Shown: piece after piece, positions 49,768 to 57,933 of the stretch
How the letters are laid out: each line of letters opens with the position of its first letter
How positions within the stretch are numbered: the first letter of the stretch is position 1
Origin: Streptomyces sp. CC0208
Lineage (GTDB): Bacteria; Actinomycetota; Actinomycetes; Streptomycetales; Streptomycetaceae
DNA: 64,000 nucleotides
Assembly (NCBI RefSeq): GCF_003443735.1
Contig: NZ_CP031969.1
Location: 7,564,001 to 7,628,000 of the forward strand
Direction of reading: 5' to 3'
Notes under the pieces: generated by a model
Databases searched by the model: none
The model's input: the letters and a program-made list of their open reading frames with translations, nothing else
Told to the model about the DNA's origin: nothing
Translations under genes and position numbers: made by a program

Positions 49768-52757
49768 GGCTGCACCGGCTGGACATCACCGCCTTCGGAC
49801 CGTTCGGCGGCACCCAGAGGGTCGACTTCGACGAGCTGTCGGCGGCCGGACTGTTCCTGCTGCACGGTCCGACGGGCGCCGGCAAGACCTCCGTGCTCGA
49901 CGCCGTCTGCTACGCCTTGTACGGCTCGGCACCGGGGTCCCGGCAGAGCGGCCAGGGGACGGCACTGCGCAGCGATCACGCCGCCCCGAGCACCCGCACG
50001 GAGATCCGTCTCGAACTGACCGTCGCGGGACGCCGGTTGGAGATCACCCGGCAACCTCCCTGGGAGCGCCCGAAGAAGCGCGGTAGCGGTACGACGCTCG
50101 ACAAGGCGCAGAGCTGGCTGCGCGAGTACGACGGCGCCGCCGGGGCCTGGAAGGACCTGAGCCGGTCCCACCAGGAGATCGGTGAGGAGATCACCCAGCT
50201 GCTCGGCATGAGCCGCGAGCAGTTCTGCCAGGTCGTGCTGTTGCCCCAGGGCGACTTCGCGCGCTTCCTGCGGGCCGACGCCGAGGCACGCGGCAAGCTG
50301 CTGGGACGGCTCTTCGACACCCACCGGTTCGCCGAGGTCGAGAAGCGGCTGGCCGAGCGACGCCGCGCGGCCGAGACGCAGGTGCGCGAGGGCGACGCGG
50401 CCCTGCTCGCCGACGCGCACCGCATGCAGCAGGCGGCCGGCGACGCCATGGAGCTGCCCCGGCTGACGCCCGGTGAGCCTGGCCTTGCCGAGGCCGTCCT
50501 GAGCGCGGCCGCCGTCGCCCGCAGCACCGCCCGCGAACAGCTGACGATCGCCCACTGCGGGCTCGGTGCCGCCGAGTCCGCCCAGGCCGCCGCCGAGCGC
50601 GCCCTGGCCGACGTGCGCGAAGTCGACCGGCTGCAACGCCGGTTCGCCCAGGCGCGTGAGCGGGCCGTGCTGCTGGAGGAGCGGGCCGACGGCTACCACC
50701 AGGCGCAGGCCCGGATGGAGCGGGCCCGCAAGGCGGAGGCGGTGGCGCCCGCACTGGAACTGCGGGAGGCGGCCGAGGCCGAGCACCGGCGGGCCGCCGA
50801 AGCCGAAACACGCGCGCGTGGGCTGCTGCCGGTGACCTTCGTGGACGCGGGCGCCGCCGGACTCGCGGCCGCCGCACGCCGGGCGGCCGAGGAGCTGGGC
50901 GGCCTGGACTCGGCCCGGCGCGCCGAGCAGCGGCTCGCCGAACTCGTACGCGAGCGCGCCGTGCTGGACAGCGAGGAGCGGTCCGACGAGGACGTCCTCC
51001 ACGAGGCCGAGACCTGGCTCGCCGGGTGGGAGGAGGCCCGCGCGGGGCTCCAGCAGGCCGTCGAGTCGGCCCAGGAGGCGGCCACCCGCGCCGAACAGCT
51101 GGCCGTGCAGCGCGAGCCCGCCCGCAAGCGGCTCGCCGCCGCTCGTCAGCGCGACCAGTTCGCCCGGGACACCGACGACGCCCAGCAGCAGGTCATCGAG
51201 CTGACGGACCGCGCCCAGAAGGCCCGCGCAAAGTGGCTGGAGGTCAAGGAACAGCGGCTGAACGGCATCGCCGCCGAGCTGGCCGCACAGCTCACCGGCG
51301 GCGAGCCCTGCGCGGTCTGCGGCGCCACCGAGCACCCCGCCCCCGCCCGCAAGGACGCCGGGCACGTCGACCGGGAGACCGAGGAGCGCGCGCTCGCCGC
51401 CTCGCAGCACGCCGACGAACGGCGGACCGAGGCCGAGCGGCGCCTCGCCTTCGTCCAGCGGGCGCTGGCCGCAGCCCAGGGCGAGGCCGGCGACACCTCC
51501 ACCGAGGAACTCGCCCTCCAGGCGGACGACTTGGAGCGCGAGTACGCAGAGGTCCGCACCCTCGCCTCGGCGCTGCACACCGCGACGGAACGGCTGCGGC
51601 AGGCCGAGCGGGAGCGCGAACAACGGCTGACGGCCCAGCAGGAGGCCGCCGTGCGCACCGCCACCCGCAGCGCCCGCCGGGACGCCCTGGACCGGGAACG
51701 AACCACTCTGGAAGCGGAGTTGGCCGAGGCGCGCGGTGCCGCCGACAGTGTGGCCGCCCGCGCCGTCCAGCTGGAACGACAGGCCGCGCTGCTCACCGAC
51801 GCCGCCGACACCGTGCGCGTCGCCGAGGACACCGCCCAGCGGCTCAAGGACGCCGACGCCCGGCTCGCAGACGCCGCCTTCCGGGCCGGCTTCGACACCC
51901 CGCAGGCCGCGGCCGCCGCCCTCCTCGACGACCAGGCCCACCGTGATCTCCAGCACCGGCTGGACGCGTGGCAGGCCGAGGAGGCCGCCGTACGGGCCGT
52001 TCTCGCCGAGACCGACACCGCCGAGGCGGCCCAGCGGCCGCCCGCCGACGTCCTCGCGGCCGAGCGGGCCGCCGCCGACGCGGGCCGCCGGGTCCGCGAG
52101 GCCGCCTCCGCTCGCGACGCGGCGGCCCGGCGCTGTGCCGAACTCGACCGGCTCTCGGCCCGCTCGGCCGCCGGCCTTGGACGGCTGGCGCCGCTGCGCG
52201 AGGAGTACGACCGGGTGGCCCGGCTGTCCGCGCTGGCCGCGGGCACCTCGGCGGACAACGAGCGCAAGATGCGGCTGGAGTCCTATGTGCTCGCGGCCCG
52301 CCTGGAGCAGGTGGCGGCCGCCGCGACCGTGCGCCTGCAACGCATGTCGTCCGGCCGCTACACCCTCGTCCACTCCGACGACCGCACCGGCCGCGGCCGC
52401 AGCGGGCTCGGACTGCACGTCGTCGACGCCTGGACCGGACGGGAGCGGGACACGGCCACCCTCTCGGGCGGCGAGACCTTCTTCGCCTCGCTCGCGCTGG
52501 CGCTCGGCCTCGCGGACGTCGTCACCGACGAGGCGGGCGGGGTCCGGCTCGACACGCTCTTCATCGACGAGGGCTTCGGCAGCCTCGACGAGCAGACCCT
52601 GGACGAGGTCCTCGACGTCCTGGACTCACTGCGCGAACGCGACCGCAGCGTGGGCATCGTGAGCCATGTCGCCGATCTGCGCCGCCGTGTCCACGCGCAA
52701 CTGGAGGTCGTGAAGGGGCGCTCGGGCTCGGTGCTGAGACAGCGCGGCGGAGGCTGA
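49764..52757 (+). CDS. sbcC: Exonuclease SbcCD subunit C
   Basis: A 997-aa SMC-like ATPase. Walker A is GPTGAGKTS (about 34-42). Two long coiled coils rich in Ala/Glu/Arg flank the zinc-hook CAVC (about 515-518). The ABC signature LSGGETFF (about 900) and Walker B LFIDEGFG (about 931) complete the C-terminal lobe. It forms the ATP-driven clamp of the SbcCD nuclease that processes DNA ends and cruciforms. It overlaps sbcD by four bases. Length is typical for the family. Confidence 0.93.
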   Translation: MRLHRLDITAFGPFGGTQRVDFDELSAAGLFLLHGPTGAGKTSVLDAVCYALYGSAPGSRQSGQGTALRSDHAAPSTRTEIRLELTVAGRRLEITRQPPWERPKKRGSGTTLDKAQSWLREYDGAAGAWKDLSRSHQEIGEEITQLLGMSREQFCQVVLLPQGDFARFLRADAEARGKLLGRLFDTHRFAEVEKRLAERRRAAETQVREGDAALLADAHRMQQAAGDAMELPRLTPGEPGLAEAVLSAAAVARSTAREQLTIAHCGLGAAESAQAAAERALADVREVDRLQRRFAQARERAVLLEERADGYHQAQARMERARKAEAVAPALELREAAEAEHRRAAEAETRARGLLPVTFVDAGAAGLAAAARRAAEELGGLDSARRAEQRLAELVRERAVLDSEERSDEDVLHEAETWLAGWEEARAGLQQAVESAQEAATRAEQLAVQREPARKRLAAARQRDQFARDTDDAQQQVIELTDRAQKARAKWLEVKEQRLNGIAAELAAQLTGGEPCAVCGATEHPAPARKDAGHVDRETEERALAASQHADERRTEAERRLAFVQRALAAAQGEAGDTSTEELALQADDLEREYAEVRTLASALHTATERLRQAEREREQRLTAQQEAAVRTATRSARRDALDRERTTLEAELAEARGAADSVAARAVQLERQAALLTDAADTVRVAEDTAQRLKDADARLADAAFRAGFDTPQAAAAALLDDQAHRDLQHRLDAWQAEEAAVRAVLAETDTAEAAQRPPADVLAAERAAADAGRRVREAASARDAAARRCAELDRLSARSAAGLGRLAPLREEYDRVARLSALAAGTSADNERKMRLESYVLAARLEQVAAAATVRLQRMSSGRYTLVHSDDRTGRGRSGLGLHVVDAWTGRERDTATLSGGETFFASLALALGLADVVTDEAGGVRLDTLFIDEGFGSLDEQTLDEVLDVLDSLRERDRSVGIVSHVADLRRRVHAQLEVVKGRSGSVLRQRGGG

Positions 52758-52759
52758 GG

Positions 52760-53206
52760 TCAGCGCCCCACGGGCCGCCGGGGCAGTGGGGAGGAGTAGA
52801 CGACGCTCGTGGTCACCGAGCCCAGCGTGCCGATCCTGCCCGACACCTCCTCCAGGTGCCGCATCGAGCGGGCGGCGACCTTGATGACGAAGCAGTCGTC
52901 GCCGGTCACGTGGTGCGCCTCCAGGATCTCGGGCGTCACGGCGACCAGGTCGTGGAAGGGCTTGTAGTTGCCGTTGGGGTACCGGAGGCGGACGAACGCC
53001 AGGATCGGCAGGCCCAGCCGGTCGGGGTCCACGACGGCTGCGTACCCCTGGATGACACCCGCCTCCTCCAGGCGCCGCACCCGTTCGGTGACCGCGCTCG
53101 CGGACATCGAGACGGCACGGGCGAGCTCGGCGAAACTGGCCCGGCCCTCCCGTTGAAGGACATCGAGGATGCGCCAGTCGGTGGCGTCCGGGGAATACGC
53201 GGTCAT
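52760..53206 (-). CDS. Lrp/AsnC-family regulator (rhodanese-linked)
   Basis: A 148-aa Lrp/AsnC regulator with the HTH DWRILDVLQREGRASFAELA and SMSASAVTERVRRLEEAG (about 9-48) and an RAM-type ligand domain to the C-terminus. ATG 53206 gives the canonical start. It is divergent from a rhodanese gene 94 bases away; two GGAATCCCC repeats 31 bases apart lie between them as likely operators. The ligand is probably an amino acid, and sulfur metabolism is suggested by the partner. Confidence 0.85.
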   Translation of the reverse strand: MTAYSPDATDWRILDVLQREGRASFAELARAVSMSASAVTERVRRLEEAGVIQGYAAVVDPDRLGLPILAFVRLRYPNGNYKPFHDLVAVTPEILEAHHVTGDDCFVIKVAARSMRHLEEVSGRIGTLGSVTTSVVYSSPLPRRPVGR

Positions 53207-53223
53207 GGCCGAGAAATAGCAGG

Positions 53224-53263
53224 GGAATCCCCGGCCGGGCAACACCGGTGCCGTGGAATCCCC
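53224..53263. promoter_or_regulatory. Paired GGAATCCCC operators
   Basis: GGAATCCCC occurs at 53224-53232 and 53255-53263, 31 bases (three turns) apart, between the divergent Lrp and rhodanese genes. The left copy extends into a GGGGAATCCCC palindrome. Confidence 0.6.
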
Positions 53264-53300
53264 CTTCAGGTCGGTGATCACCGCCCGTAGATTTCTGGCC

Positions 53301-53786
53301 ATGACGACAACCGACTCGCTCACCTCGAACCCCGTCCTGCGCGTCGCCCCCGCCGCCCCGGCCGAGGCCGCCGCCTACTTCCGGGCCAGCCTGGTCTTCC
53401 ACGCCGACGTCTCCGACGTCGCCGCCGCGCTCGCCGCCGACGGCGACCCCGGCTTCGTGGTCCTCGACTCCCGCTCCACCGCCGCCTGGGACCAGGGGCA
53501 CATCCCGGGCGCGGTCCATCTGCCCACCGCCCTCATCGCCGAGCAGGCCGAACAGCTCCTCGACCGGGCCGTGCCCGTGGTGACGTACTGCTGGGGCCCC
53601 GGCTGCAACGGCGCCACCCGCGCCGCACTCGCCCTCGCCGAACTCGGCTACCAGGTCAAGGAGATGCTCGGCGGCTTCGAGTACTGGGTGCGCGAGGGCT
53701 TCGCGTTCGAGACCTGGGAGGGCCGAGAGCGACGCCCCGCAGACGCGTTGACCGCGCCCGCCGACTCGGAGGACTGCGGCTGCTGA
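53301..53786 (+). CDS. Rhodanese-domain protein
   Basis: A 161-aa single rhodanese domain. The core VVLDSRSTAAWDQGHIPGAV (about 52-71) is canonical, and the active-site loop is YCWGPGCNGATRAA (about 96-109) with Cys at positions 97 and 102. The C-terminus ends in EDCGC, a second possible thiol pair. It could transfer sulfane sulfur. TAGATT seven bases before ATG with no ribosome site implies leaderless translation. It is controlled by the divergent Lrp/AsnC protein by position. Confidence 0.88.
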   Translation: MTTTDSLTSNPVLRVAPAAPAEAAAYFRASLVFHADVSDVAAALAADGDPGFVVLDSRSTAAWDQGHIPGAVHLPTALIAEQAEQLLDRAVPVVTYCWGPGCNGATRAALALAELGYQVKEMLGGFEYWVREGFAFETWEGRERRPADALTAPADSEDCGC

Positions 53787-53857
53787 GTCCCTGGGATTCC
53801 AGCGGGGTTCCTGTGCAGGTGCAACCTTGAGGTTCCCGTGCGTGTAGGTTCTGGCCC

Positions 53858-54373
53858 ATGGTGCGATACGCGGAGCCGGGCGCGGTGGAGTGGGTGGAGT
53901 CGGGCGGCGGTCCGCTCATAGCGGTGCCGGAGACGGTGCTGACGTTCTGGGCGGGCGCCGACGGCGACGAGACGGCCTCCGACTACGACCGGGCCTGTGA
54001 AGTCGACGGCTGCGTGGGCCTGTTGCCGGTCGGCGACGCCGCGGCCCTGGTCCTCGGGGACGAGCCCGCCTCGACCTCCTATCTGCCCGACCACGACACC
54101 TTCGTACGGTGGTGCGCCGCCGACTCCGAGGACGAACTCCTCGCCGTGGTCCCCACCGCGCTCGCCGCGGCCGTCTGGGAGGACGAGGTGAGCTGGACGG
54201 TACCCGGTCCGGTCGTCCTCTTCGACGCGGCCTGGCCCGGCGACGACGCGGTCAACACCGACCACTTGAAGGTCTCGCTCACCCCCGGCCGGTACGCGGT
54301 CCGCGCCGCCGACGTGCGGCCCGGACCGGAGACCTGGCTGGGTCTCGTCCAGTTGCGCAGGCTCCCGGACTGA
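53858..54373 (+). CDS. Imm21-family immunity-like protein
   Basis: A 171-aa soluble protein resembling Imm21: VEWVESGGGPLIAVPETVL (about 10-28), then SDYDRACEVDG and LVLGDEPASTSYLP. Imm21 proteins protect against polymorphic toxins in contact-dependent or secreted systems. No toxin gene is adjacent, so this is an orphan, as often seen for immunity genes. TAGGTT seven bases before ATG indicates a leaderless mRNA. The call rests on recalled motif patterns; an unrelated role is possible. Confidence 0.6.
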   Translation: MVRYAEPGAVEWVESGGGPLIAVPETVLTFWAGADGDETASDYDRACEVDGCVGLLPVGDAAALVLGDEPASTSYLPDHDTFVRWCAADSEDELLAVVPTALAAAVWEDEVSWTVPGPVVLFDAAWPGDDAVNTDHLKVSLTPGRYAVRAADVRPGPETWLGLVQLRRLPD

Positions 54374-54468
54374 GGGGCCGTCCATCTGCGCGACGGTGGC
54401 GGCCGAACAGCTGCGGCCGGTGACCGACCTGGACCACGCGATCCGAGTCGGTCACCGGATCTCTGGCG

Positions 54469-56160
54469 TCAGAGCCGCGCCAGCTCGTCCACCAGGTCGT
54501 CCAGCCCCAGCGAACCCTGCGACAGCGCCGCCATGTGCCAGGCCTTGAGGTCGAAGGCGTCCCCGTGCCGCTCGCGGGCCTTCTCCCGGCCCAGCAGCCA
54601 GGCCCGCTCGCCCAGCTTGTAGCCGATCGCCTGGCCGGGGATCGTGAGGTAGCGGGTCAGCTCGCTCTCCACGAAGTCCGCCGGACGGCTGCTGTGCGCG
54701 CCGAAGAACTCCTGCGCCAGCTCGGGCGTCCAGCGCTCACCCGGGTGGAACGGCGAGTCCGCCGGGATCTCCAGCTCCAGGTGCATGCCGATGTCGACGA
54801 TGACCCGGGTGGACCGCATCATCTGCGCGTCGAGATAGCCGAGCCGCTGCTCGGGGTCCGTGAGGAACCCCAGCTCGTCCATCAGCCGCTCCGCGTACAG
54901 CGCCCAGCCCTCGGCGTTGGCGCTCACCCCGCCCACCGAGGCCTGGTAGCGGGAGAGGTTCCCCGCCACATGCGTCCACTGCGCGAGCTGGAGGTGATGG
55001 CCGGGGACGCCCTCGTGGTACCAGGTCGAGACGAGGTCGTAGACCGGGAAACGGGTCTGGCCCATCGTCGGCAGCCAGGTGCGGCCGGGACGCGAGAAGT
55101 CCTCCGAGGGGGCCGTGTAGTACGGGGCCGCGGCGCCGCCGGGCGGGGCGATGCGGGACTCCACCTTCCGTACCCGCTCGGCGAGTTCGAAGTGGGTGCC
55201 GTCCAGCGCGTCGATCGCCTGGTCCATCAGGCCCTGGAGCCAGTCGCGGACCTCGTCGACGCCCTCGATGTGCTTGCCGTGCTCGTCGAGGTGGGCGAGC
55301 GCCACCCACGGCGTCTCGGCGCCGGGCAGGATCTTCTCGGCCTCCTGCTTCATCTCGCCCAGCAGGCGGTGGTACTCGGACCAGCCGTACGCGTACGCCT
55401 CGTCCAGGTCGAGGTCCGTGCCGTTGAAGTAGCGGGCCCAGCGGGCGTACCGCTCCCGGCCCACGGTGTTCGGGGCGCCCTCGATCGCCGGCGTGTACAC
55501 GTCCCGCATCCAGTCGCGCAGCTCCACCACGGAGGCGGTCGCGGTGCGGGCGGCCTCGTCCAGCTCGGCACGCAGCGCGTCAGGGCCCGCCGAGACGAAG
55601 TCCTCGAACCAGCCGCGGCCGTTGCCGTCGGTGTCCGCCCACTCGGTGAGCTGCTCGACGAAGGTGGCGGTCGGGCGCGGTGCCGCGTACAGCTTGCGCT
55701 CCAGACCGAGTTCGAGGGACTGGCGATAACCAGCGTACGCGGTGGGCACGGCCCGCAGCCGCTCGGCGATCGCCGCCCAGTCCTCCTCCGTCTCGGTCGG
55801 CGTGACGGTGAAGATCTCACGGATCTCGTGCGCGGGCGTGGCCATGTTGCCGACCGCGCGCAGGCCCTCGTCGGCCTCGTGCACGGCGAGTTCGGCCGTC
55901 AGGCGTTCGCGCAGCAGCCGGCCGCACCGGCGCTCGATGTCGCTGTCCGCGCCGGGCCGGCCCTCGGCTTCGTCGAGCTTCGCGAGCGTGGCCCGCCGGA
56001 GCTCCGCGAGCGCCTCCTGGCCCGCCGGTGATGTGTCGGGCAGCCTGCTCGAACTCTCTTTCACACCCAGGTAGGTACCGGTGATCGGGTCGAGGGCGAT
56101 GAGTTCGTCGACGTAGGTGTCGGCGACCTGACGGGGCAGCGGGCTCTGAGTCTCAGACAT
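54469..56160 (-). CDS. DUF885-family zinc peptidase-like protein
   Basis: A 563-aa all-helical protein of the DUF885 family. The metal-binding HEGVPGHHLQ (about 365-374) is an HExxH-like gluzincin motif (HExxGHH), and a downstream EGWALYAERLM (about 404-414) supplies the third ligand Glu. No signal peptide, so it acts in the cytoplasm. It may be a carboxypeptidase-like enzyme. ATG 56160 follows GAGGATGG. It is downstream of an Lrp gene on the same strand with 33 bases between. Confidence 0.88.
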   Translation of the reverse strand: MSETQSPLPRQVADTYVDELIALDPITGTYLGVKESSSRLPDTSPAGQEALAELRRATLAKLDEAEGRPGADSDIERRCGRLLRERLTAELAVHEADEGLRAVGNMATPAHEIREIFTVTPTETEEDWAAIAERLRAVPTAYAGYRQSLELGLERKLYAAPRPTATFVEQLTEWADTDGNGRGWFEDFVSAGPDALRAELDEAARTATASVVELRDWMRDVYTPAIEGAPNTVGRERYARWARYFNGTDLDLDEAYAYGWSEYHRLLGEMKQEAEKILPGAETPWVALAHLDEHGKHIEGVDEVRDWLQGLMDQAIDALDGTHFELAERVRKVESRIAPPGGAAAPYYTAPSEDFSRPGRTWLPTMGQTRFPVYDLVSTWYHEGVPGHHLQLAQWTHVAGNLSRYQASVGGVSANAEGWALYAERLMDELGFLTDPEQRLGYLDAQMMRSTRVIVDIGMHLELEIPADSPFHPGERWTPELAQEFFGAHSSRPADFVESELTRYLTIPGQAIGYKLGERAWLLGREKARERHGDAFDLKAWHMAALSQGSLGLDDLVDELARL

Positions 56161-56193
56161 GCGGTCCATCCTCATACGGAGACCTGGTGGGAG

Positions 56194-56688
56194 TCACCCC
56201 GATTCCGCTGTCGGCGTGGCAGGCGGAAGGAGCGGCCCGCACTCCCACTGCTGGAAGATCAGCCGCGTCTCCACCCGGGCCACCTCGGGCCGGGAGGTGA
56301 ACCCGTCCAGCACCAGCCGCTGCAGATCCGCCATGTCGGCCACGGCCACATGCACCAGGTAGTCGTCGGGACCGGTCAGGTGGAAGACGGTCCGCGACTC
56401 CGGCAGCGCCCGGATCCGCTCCACGAACGGCCCCACCAGTTCCCGTCGATGCGGCCTGACCTGCACCGACAGCAGTGCCTCCAGGCCCCGGCCCAGCTTG
56501 GCCGGATCCAGCCGCAGCTGATGCCCGAGGATGACGCCCGAGCGGCGCAGCCGGGTCACCCGGTCCAGGCAGGTCGACGGGGCGACCCCCACCTGGGCGG
56601 CGAGATCGCGGTAGGTGGTCCGGGCGTCGTTCTGCAACAGCCGCAGCAGCTGCAGGTCCACCGGGTCCAGTACGACAGATTCGGCCAT
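56194..56688 (-). CDS. Lrp/AsnC-family regulator (PLP-enzyme-linked)
   Basis: A 164-aa Lrp/AsnC protein with HTH LDPVDLQLLRLLQNDARTTY and LAAQVGVAPSTCLDRVTRLR (about 7-50), then the ligand domain (about 65-150). TACGTT six bases before ATG suggests a leaderless mRNA. It is divergent from a Cys/Met-metabolism PLP enzyme gene with nested inverted repeats between, and DUF885 lies immediately downstream. It likely senses methionine, cysteine or a related amino acid. Confidence 0.87.
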   Translation of the reverse strand: MAESVVLDPVDLQLLRLLQNDARTTYRDLAAQVGVAPSTCLDRVTRLRRSGVILGHQLRLDPAKLGRGLEALLSVQVRPHRRELVGPFVERIRALPESRTVFHLTGPDDYLVHVAVADMADLQRLVLDGFTSRPEVARVETRLIFQQWECGPLLPPATPTAESG

Positions 56689-56691
56689 CGG

Positions 56692-56731
56692 CCGAACGTA
56701 GCACGGGCTTCGTCCCGTAACCGCCGTTCGG
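56692..56731. promoter_or_regulatory. Nested inverted repeats between Lrp and PLP-enzyme genes
   Basis: CCGAAC (56692-56697) pairs with GTTCGG (56726-56731), and ACGGG (56703-56707) with CCCGT (56714-56718) inside it. They cover the 60-base divergent gap and are likely Lrp operators. Confidence 0.5.
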
Positions 56732-56748
56732 TGTTCACCCTGGCGGTC

Positions 56749-57933
56749 ATGGACTCAGCGCGCACCGCCACCGCCTCCCGTACGCCGCTCAGAGCACTGG
56801 CCACCGAGGCCGTCCACGCCGGCCGCGACGACCTCGCCCGCCAGGGACTGCACGCCCCGCCCATCGACCTGTCGACGACCTACCCGTCCTACGACAGCCG
56901 TGGTGAGGCCGCCCGCATCGACGCCTTCGCCGCGACCGGCGCCGAGCCGCAGGGCCCGCCGGTGTACGGACGCCTCGGCAACCCGACCGTCGCCCGCTTC
57001 GAGACGGCCCTGGCCCGCCTGGAGAACACCGAGGCCGCGGTCGCCTTCGCCAGCGGCATGGCCGCACTGACGGCCGTCCTCCTCGTACGGGCCTCCCTTG
57101 GCCTGCGCCACGTCGTCGCCGTACGCCCCCTGTACGGCTGCAGCGACCACCTCCTGACCGCCGGGCTGCTCGGCACGGAGGTCACCTGGACCGACCCGGC
57201 GGGAGTCGCCGACGCCCTGCGCCCGGACACCGGCCTGGTCCTGGTCGAGTCCCCGGCCAATCCCACCCTCGCCGAAATCGATCTGCGGGCCCTGGCCCAC
57301 TCCTGCGGCTCCGTGCCCCTCCTCGCGGACAACACCTTCGCCACCCCGGTGCTCCAACGCCCCGCGGAGCAGGGTGCCCGCCTGGTACTGCACAGCGCCA
57401 CCAAGTACCTCGGCGGCCACGGGGACGTGATGGCGGGGGTGGTGGCCTGCGACGAGGAGTTCGCCGGGCAGTTGCGGCAGGTCCGCTTCGCCACGGGCGG
57501 CGTCCTGCATCCCCTCGCCGGCTATCTCCTGCTGCGCGGCCTGTCGACCCTCCCGGTCCGCGTCCGCGCCGCCTCCACGACCGCCGCGGAACTCGCCGGC
57601 CGCCTGGCCGCCGATCCCCGGGTCGCCCGGGTCCACTACCCGCGCATCGGCGGCGCGATGGTCGCCTTCGAGGTCGAGGGCGACCCGCACGCGGTGATCG
57701 ACCGGGTCCGCCTGATCACCCCGGCGGTGAGCCTGGGCAGCGTGGACACCCTCATCCAGCACCCGGCGTCGATCAGCCACCGCATCGTGCCCGCGGACGA
57801 CCGCCGGGGCGCCGGAGTGAGCGACCGGCTGCTGCGCCTGTCGGTGGGCCTGGAGGACGTGGAGGACCTGTGGGCGGATCTGGACACCGCCCTCCAGGAG
57901 ACCTCGGTCGTTACGGCGCCTCGGTCCTCGTGA
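56749..57933 (+). CDS. Cys/Met-metabolism PLP-dependent enzyme
   Basis: A 394-aa enzyme of the cystathionine gamma-synthase/methionine gamma-lyase family. It contains VYGRLGNPTVARFE (PLP-phosphate binding Tyr/Arg, about 66-79), FASGMAALTAVLL, the Asp in LLADNTF and the PLP lysine in HSATKYLGGHGDVM (about 214-227). The segment between VHYPRIGG and MVAFEVEG is about 20 residues shorter than usual, removing a surface loop. Reaction (gamma-lyase or synthase) cannot be decided. It is adjacent to a divergent Lrp regulator, and its 3' end overlaps the ACT-GNAT gene by 23 bases. Confidence 0.87.
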   Translation: MDSARTATASRTPLRALATEAVHAGRDDLARQGLHAPPIDLSTTYPSYDSRGEAARIDAFAATGAEPQGPPVYGRLGNPTVARFETALARLENTEAAVAFASGMAALTAVLLVRASLGLRHVVAVRPLYGCSDHLLTAGLLGTEVTWTDPAGVADALRPDTGLVLVESPANPTLAEIDLRALAHSCGSVPLLADNTFATPVLQRPAEQGARLVLHSATKYLGGHGDVMAGVVACDEEFAGQLRQVRFATGGVLHPLAGYLLLRGLSTLPVRVRAASTTAAELAGRLAADPRVARVHYPRIGGAMVAFEVEGDPHAVIDRVRLITPAVSLGSVDTLIQHPASISHRIVPADDRRGAGVSDRLLRLSVGLEDVEDLWADLDTALQETSVVTAPRSS

